From Companilactobacillus sp. RD055328 (GTDB lineage Bacteria > Bacillota > Bacilli > Lactobacillales > Lactobacillaceae): a stretch of DNA of 64,000 nucleotides. The translations under genes were made by a program, and so were the position numbers. Positions 63,209 to 64,000 of this stretch are shown here, one piece after another (position 1 is the stretch's first letter; each line of letters opens with the position of its first letter). The DNA is taken from NCBI RefSeq assembly GCF_022835675.1, contig NZ_BQUT01000005.1, forward strand, positions 62,001 through 126,000, in the 5' to 3' direction. The notes beneath the pieces were generated by a model. That model was not told the origin of the DNA and ran no database searches. It was given only the letters and a program-made list of their open reading frames with translations.

Positions 63209-64000
63209 GCTCCTTAAACGAAGAATGCGGAATTTTTGGTATCTGGAATAGTGAAAAAGCTAACCAATTAACGTATTTCGGATTGCATAATCTTCAGCAC
63301 CGAGGTCAAGAAGGTGCTGGAATTGTAACTGGTGATGGAAAGAATATGTATGCTCATCATGGTCTAGGATTATTAATTGATGTTTTTAAGAATAGTCAGA
63401 TATTAGAAGGGTTATCAGGTAGTAACGGAATCGGTCATGTAAGATACGCTACTAGTGGTAATGGAGATATTGCTAACATTCAACCATTTTTATTTAGCTT
63501 TGGTGATGGTAATTACGCCTTAGCTCATAATGGTAACTTAACAAATGCTTTGACACTTAGAAGTCAGATGGAAGATGAAGGAACTGTATTTAAATCTAAT
63601 TCGGATTCTGAAATATTAATGCATTTAATTAGAAAATCTAAGAAGAATAGTTTGTTAGAAAAAATTAAGGAGTCCGCTAACGTAATTAAAGGTGGATTTG
63701 CATATATATTATTAACAGATAATTCAATGATTGCTCTTCGTGATGCTAATGGTTTTAGACCATTGTCTATTGGACAAAGAGAAGATGGATCATATGTAGT
63801 AGCAAGTGAAACTTGTGCTTTAGATTCAGTTAAAGCGGAATTTATTAGGGATGTCAAACCAGGTGAAGTCGTAACAATTGATGACAACGGAATGAAATCA
63901 GATTTCTTCACAGATAAAACATCTTTAGAACCAGCTGCAATGGAATTCATTTATTTTGCAAGACCTGATTCTAATATTGAAAATATTAATATTCATTCAG
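63193..64000 (+). CDS. purF: Amidophosphoribosyltransferase (3' end outside window)
   Basis: The visible 269 residues begin [18 protein letters not shown]. The first committed enzyme of purine synthesis makes phosphoribosylamine from PRPP and glutamine. Cys12 would be the N-terminal nucleophile after an 11-residue propeptide is removed, as in B. subtilis. [31 protein letters not shown] and [10 protein letters not shown] are glutaminase-domain motifs. The phosphoribosyltransferase domain begins near the window end. It starts inside purL. Confidence 0.97.
   Translation, partial: MSNEMSSLNEECGIFGIWNSEKANQLTYFGLHNLQHRGQEGAGIVTGDGKNMYAHHGLGLLIDVFKNSQILEGLSGSNGIGHVRYATSGNGDIANIQPFLFSFGDGNYALAHNGNLTNALTLRSQMEDEGTVFKSNSDSEILMHLIRKSKKNSLLEKIKESANVIKGGFAYILLTDNSMIALRDANGFRPLSIGQREDGSYVVASETCALDSVKAEFIRDVKPGEVVTIDDNGMKSDFFTDKTSLEPAAMEFIYFARPDSNIENINIHS

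Noticed and set aside
1-64000. CRISPR array, insertion sequence, prophage or genomic island
   Set aside because: No spaced direct repeats, transposase or integrase frames, or att-like repeats at the tRNA genes were seen. The gene content is core throughout.

Overview
The window is a dense stretch of core chromosome from a low-GC Gram-positive bacterium of the Lactobacillaceae. Supporting signs are the AT-rich composition, the many TTG and GTG starts with strong AGGAGG-type ribosome binding sites, a T-box leader before pheST, Firmicutes-type L21 and L19 leaders, an L27 with a cleavable N-terminus, the DUF3042, YqgQ and YneF small proteins, a D-aspartate ligase-type ATP-grasp enzyme and a Weissella-like FemX. 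The base composition and gene set would fit Companilactobacillus or a close relative, but that genus is an inference. I found no insertion sequence, prophage or CRISPR array. Almost every base is in a gene or in a recognisable leader, promoter or terminator.

Layout. 1-3332: the tail of a sensor kinase, then yidC and acyP (minus strand) divergent from an rRNA/tRNA 2'-O-methyltransferase and an HD-domain protein. 3335-7082: a T-box(Phe) leader and pheS-pheT. 7137-15628: mltG, greA, a HesB-like protein, a class B penicillin-binding protein, rpmG, folate cyclo-ligase, rhomboid-yqgQ-glk-rhodanese, DUF3042, miaA. 15629-18350: a tRNA-Arg, an aberrant tRNA-like gene and a two-gene cell-wall cross-bridge operon (D-Asp ligase type and femX). 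18465-21426: a glycine-betaine ABC transporter. 21444-22498: rplU-prp-rpmA. 22641-29936: efp, asp23, nusB, folD, xseAB, ispA, tlyA, recN. 29925-30315: a small SOS-controlled gene. 30427-40883: gmk-rpoZ-priA-fmt-rsmB-stp-prkC-rsgA-rpe-thiN. 40913-47545: rpmB (minus), asp23-like, fakA, recG, plsX, acpP, rnc. 47570-56271: smc-ftsY-ylxM-ffh, rpsP-rimM-trmD-rplS. 56341-57581: lexA divergent from ynzC and yneF. 57645-64000: the purEKCSQLF operon, running off the end.

The genes serve translation (tRNA synthetase, ribosomal proteins, modification enzymes), protein targeting (SRP, FtsY, YidC), envelope building (MltG, PBP, FemX, D-Asp ligase, PrkC/Stp) and DNA repair (RecN, RecG, PriA, XseAB, LexA).

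The most unusual object is the minus-strand tRNA-like gene at 15897-15983. It has a perfect acceptor stem, a T-loop, a tRNA-Ser-like D-arm and long variable arm, a consensus promoter and its own terminator. Its anticodon arm folds shut and offers no normal seven-base loop. It is divergent from the cross-bridge operon whose second enzyme, FemX, uses aminoacyl-tRNA. The working idea, which is inference, is an RNA dedicated to peptidoglycan synthesis or regulation rather than translation. Second is a small YolD-like candidate gene at 29925-30251, whose promoter has a near-perfect LexA box filling the -35/-10 spacer, the same layout as lexA's own promoter in this window.
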